From Phycisphaerales bacterium (lineage in GTDB: Bacteria; Planctomycetota; Phycisphaerae; Phycisphaerales; UBA1924), in NCBI GenBank assembly GCA_029260395.1, contig JAJDDJ010000001.1:558001-622000 (forward strand): a DNA stretch of 64,000 nt, read 5' to 3'. Numbering within the stretch: the first letter of the stretch is position 1; each line of letters begins with the position of its first letter. The translations under genes and the position numbers were made by a program. Below the pieces are notes generated by a model. The model searched no databases. It worked only from the letters and a program-made list of their open reading frames with translations, and was not told where the DNA came from. This document shows positions 62,863 through 64,000 of the stretch, in pieces.

Positions 62863-64000
62863 ATGCCAGAACGGACCACCGTGCCCATCGCACCGCTCCC
62901 ACAGTTTGAGGCCGACCTTGCCGAGCACGAAGCCGCCGAGCAGGACCGCCTCGCCTACGAGCGCCTCAACGCGCCCAAGACCATCGTCATCCGCCACGGC
63001 ATCATGAAGCTCGTCGCCGAGCTGCCCTACAACGGCGAAGCCAAGCCGGGCTGCGGGTCCAAAATCGTCGCCTCCACCACCCGCGGCACCGAACTGGGCG
63101 AGATGCTCACCAGCACCTGTCCCAACTCGGGGTGTTCCAAGAGCGTTTCGCGAAAGGAGATGCTCGAGTACATCGAGAACTCGGGAGGCCGAAACTACCC
63201 GTTCAGCCAATCGGGCCGAATCCTGCGCATCGCGACCAAGGAAGACATCGACGCTCAGGCCGCCATCGAAGCCGACCGTTCCCGGATCAGGTCAGAAGTC
63301 TCGCGCCTCGCTAAGGAGCATGGCCATGATTTCAAGGTCGTCGAGGCCGAGGCCATCCTCGGTGGCGAACGGCTGACCGTGTACGTCGCGAGCGAGCACC
63401 GGGTCGAAGCCCGCGCCTTCACCGAAGCCGTCGAGAAGCACGTCGGCGCGCACGTTACGGTCCGCGCCATCGGAGCGCGCGACGAGGCCCGCATCACCGC
63501 CGACTACGAACGCTGCGGCCAGCACTGCTGCTGCAAGAACTTCCTCAAGGTGCTCAAGCCCGTTTCGATGCGCTCAGCCAAGCAGCAGAAGGCCACGCTT
63601 GAGCCGCTCAAGATCTCCGGCCGGTGCGGCCGGCTTATGTGCTGCCTCCGCTACGAGGACTCCACCTACCAGGACCTCAAGAAGAACCTGCCCAACCGCA
63701 AGAAGCTCGTGGGCACGCCCGAGGGCAACGGCATCGTCATCGACAGCCAAATCCTCACGCAGCTCGTGCTCGTCGAGCTCGACGGGCCAGCGCGCACGCG
63801 GGTGGCCATTCCCGTCGAAAACCTCACCGAGCCAAGCGACGAAGCGCCCGCTACTGCTGAGCCAACGAGAACCGATCGGCCCCGGCGAGACAGCCAGCGT
63901 GATGCCCGTCGTGAGCCCAAACGAGAGCCCCGCAGGGACGACCGCAGGCCCTCGACGCCAGCTTCAAGCCCGGATTCCGGTCAAGCCGCGGGCCCGGCGT
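62863..64000 (+). CDS. PSP1-domain (RicT/YaaT-like) protein, 3' end missing
   Basis: The frame is open from ATG 62863 to the window end, about 379 residues visible. An N-terminal segment with GCGSKIVAST and CPNSGC is followed by the PSP1 core: FKVVEAEAILGGERLTVYVAS, then CGQHCCCKNFLKVLKPVSM and KISGRCGRLMCCLRYE. The Cys-rich block matches RicT/YaaT of Bacillus, where cysteines bind Fe-S and the RicAFT complex supports RNase Y-dependent mRNA processing. The tail (after about residue 325) is Arg/Asp/Pro-rich and disordered. Four to five N-terminal cysteines (GCG, CP, GCS) are additional to the usual family. Confidence 0.85.
   Translation, partial: MPERTTVPIAPLPQFEADLAEHEAAEQDRLAYERLNAPKTIVIRHGIMKLVAELPYNGEAKPGCGSKIVASTTRGTELGEMLTSTCPNSGCSKSVSRKEMLEYIENSGGRNYPFSQSGRILRIATKEDIDAQAAIEADRSRIRSEVSRLAKEHGHDFKVVEAEAILGGERLTVYVASEHRVEARAFTEAVEKHVGAHVTVRAIGARDEARITADYERCGQHCCCKNFLKVLKPVSMRSAKQQKATLEPLKISGRCGRLMCCLRYEDSTYQDLKKNLPNRKKLVGTPEGNGIVIDSQILTQLVLVELDGPARTRVAIPVENLTEPSDEAPATAEPTRTDRPRRDSQRDARREPKREPRRDDRRPSTPASSPDSGQAAGPA

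Overview
The window is a GC-rich, gene-dense bacterial chromosome segment. It reads most like a planctomycete of the class Phycisphaerae. The basis is family content, since no search was run: a giant secreted protein with an LEPR-XLL motif, a secreted protein with tandem dockerin-like repeats ending in GPCP, secreted proteins with PEP-CTERM-like tails in a PAP/PSP variant, a HYExAFE-family protein, a fibro-slime protein, DUF502 and DUF3553 proteins, and Tad genes carrying FHA domains. I see no phage, insertion sequence, CRISPR array or rRNA operon. Three tRNA genes are present (Ile-GAT, Ser-GCT, Ser-GGA), none with an encoded CCA.

Left part (1-13.6 kb): an ankyrin-repeat tail, a small unknown protein, a class V aminotransferase, an M32 carboxypeptidase, a secreted prenyltransferase/squalene-cyclase-like repeat protein coupled to rsmE, an acidic single-pass membrane protein, asnS, a coiled-coil membrane protein, rlmN, and an unusual 867-residue fusion of an alpha/beta-hydrolase, a membrane module and an ATP-grasp-like domain. 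From 13.7 to 17.4 kb follow tRNA-Ile, a DUF502 protein, hpf, ptsN and HPr, then convergent murA. This looks like a regulatory, sugar-transport-independent PTS module.

Middle (17.6-29.2 kb): secreted or lipoprotein genes (fibro-slime, lipoprotein, dockerin-repeat protein) alternate with housekeeping genes (DUF3553, rpoZ, a coaC-type decarboxylase, a YhiN-like flavoprotein, an ABC-F ATPase, rsgA, a GlcG/HbpS-like protein) and two tRNA-Ser genes.

The most distinctive block is 29.3-37.2 kb on the minus strand. Its transcription order is cpaB, tadA with an N-terminal FHA domain, tadB, tadC, an FHA-TM protein, and a kinase-like TM protein whose glycine loop and metal-binding Asn are altered. No pilin, secretin or prepilin peptidase lies nearby. 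It is a plausible phospho-signalling-coupled Tad motor. The 1769-residue LEPR-XLL beta-helix/FG-GAP protein is divergently encoded beside it, followed by a soluble hybrid histidine kinase.

Right part (45-64 kb): three PEP-CTERM-like proteins around glyS; two ketosynthase genes flanking a GxxExxY-like gene, the second ketosynthase lacking both catalytic His; rnpA-yidD; a TetR regulator; a cysteine desulfurase; a DUF4190-like protein; an MlaF/MlaD-type pair without its permease; a secreted lipase-like hydrolase; the HYExAFE protein; three small membrane proteins; and a truncated PSP1/RicT-like protein running off the window end. Many start codons were moved from the longest possible ORF to sites with a Shine-Dalgarno sequence, and these choices are noted per gene.
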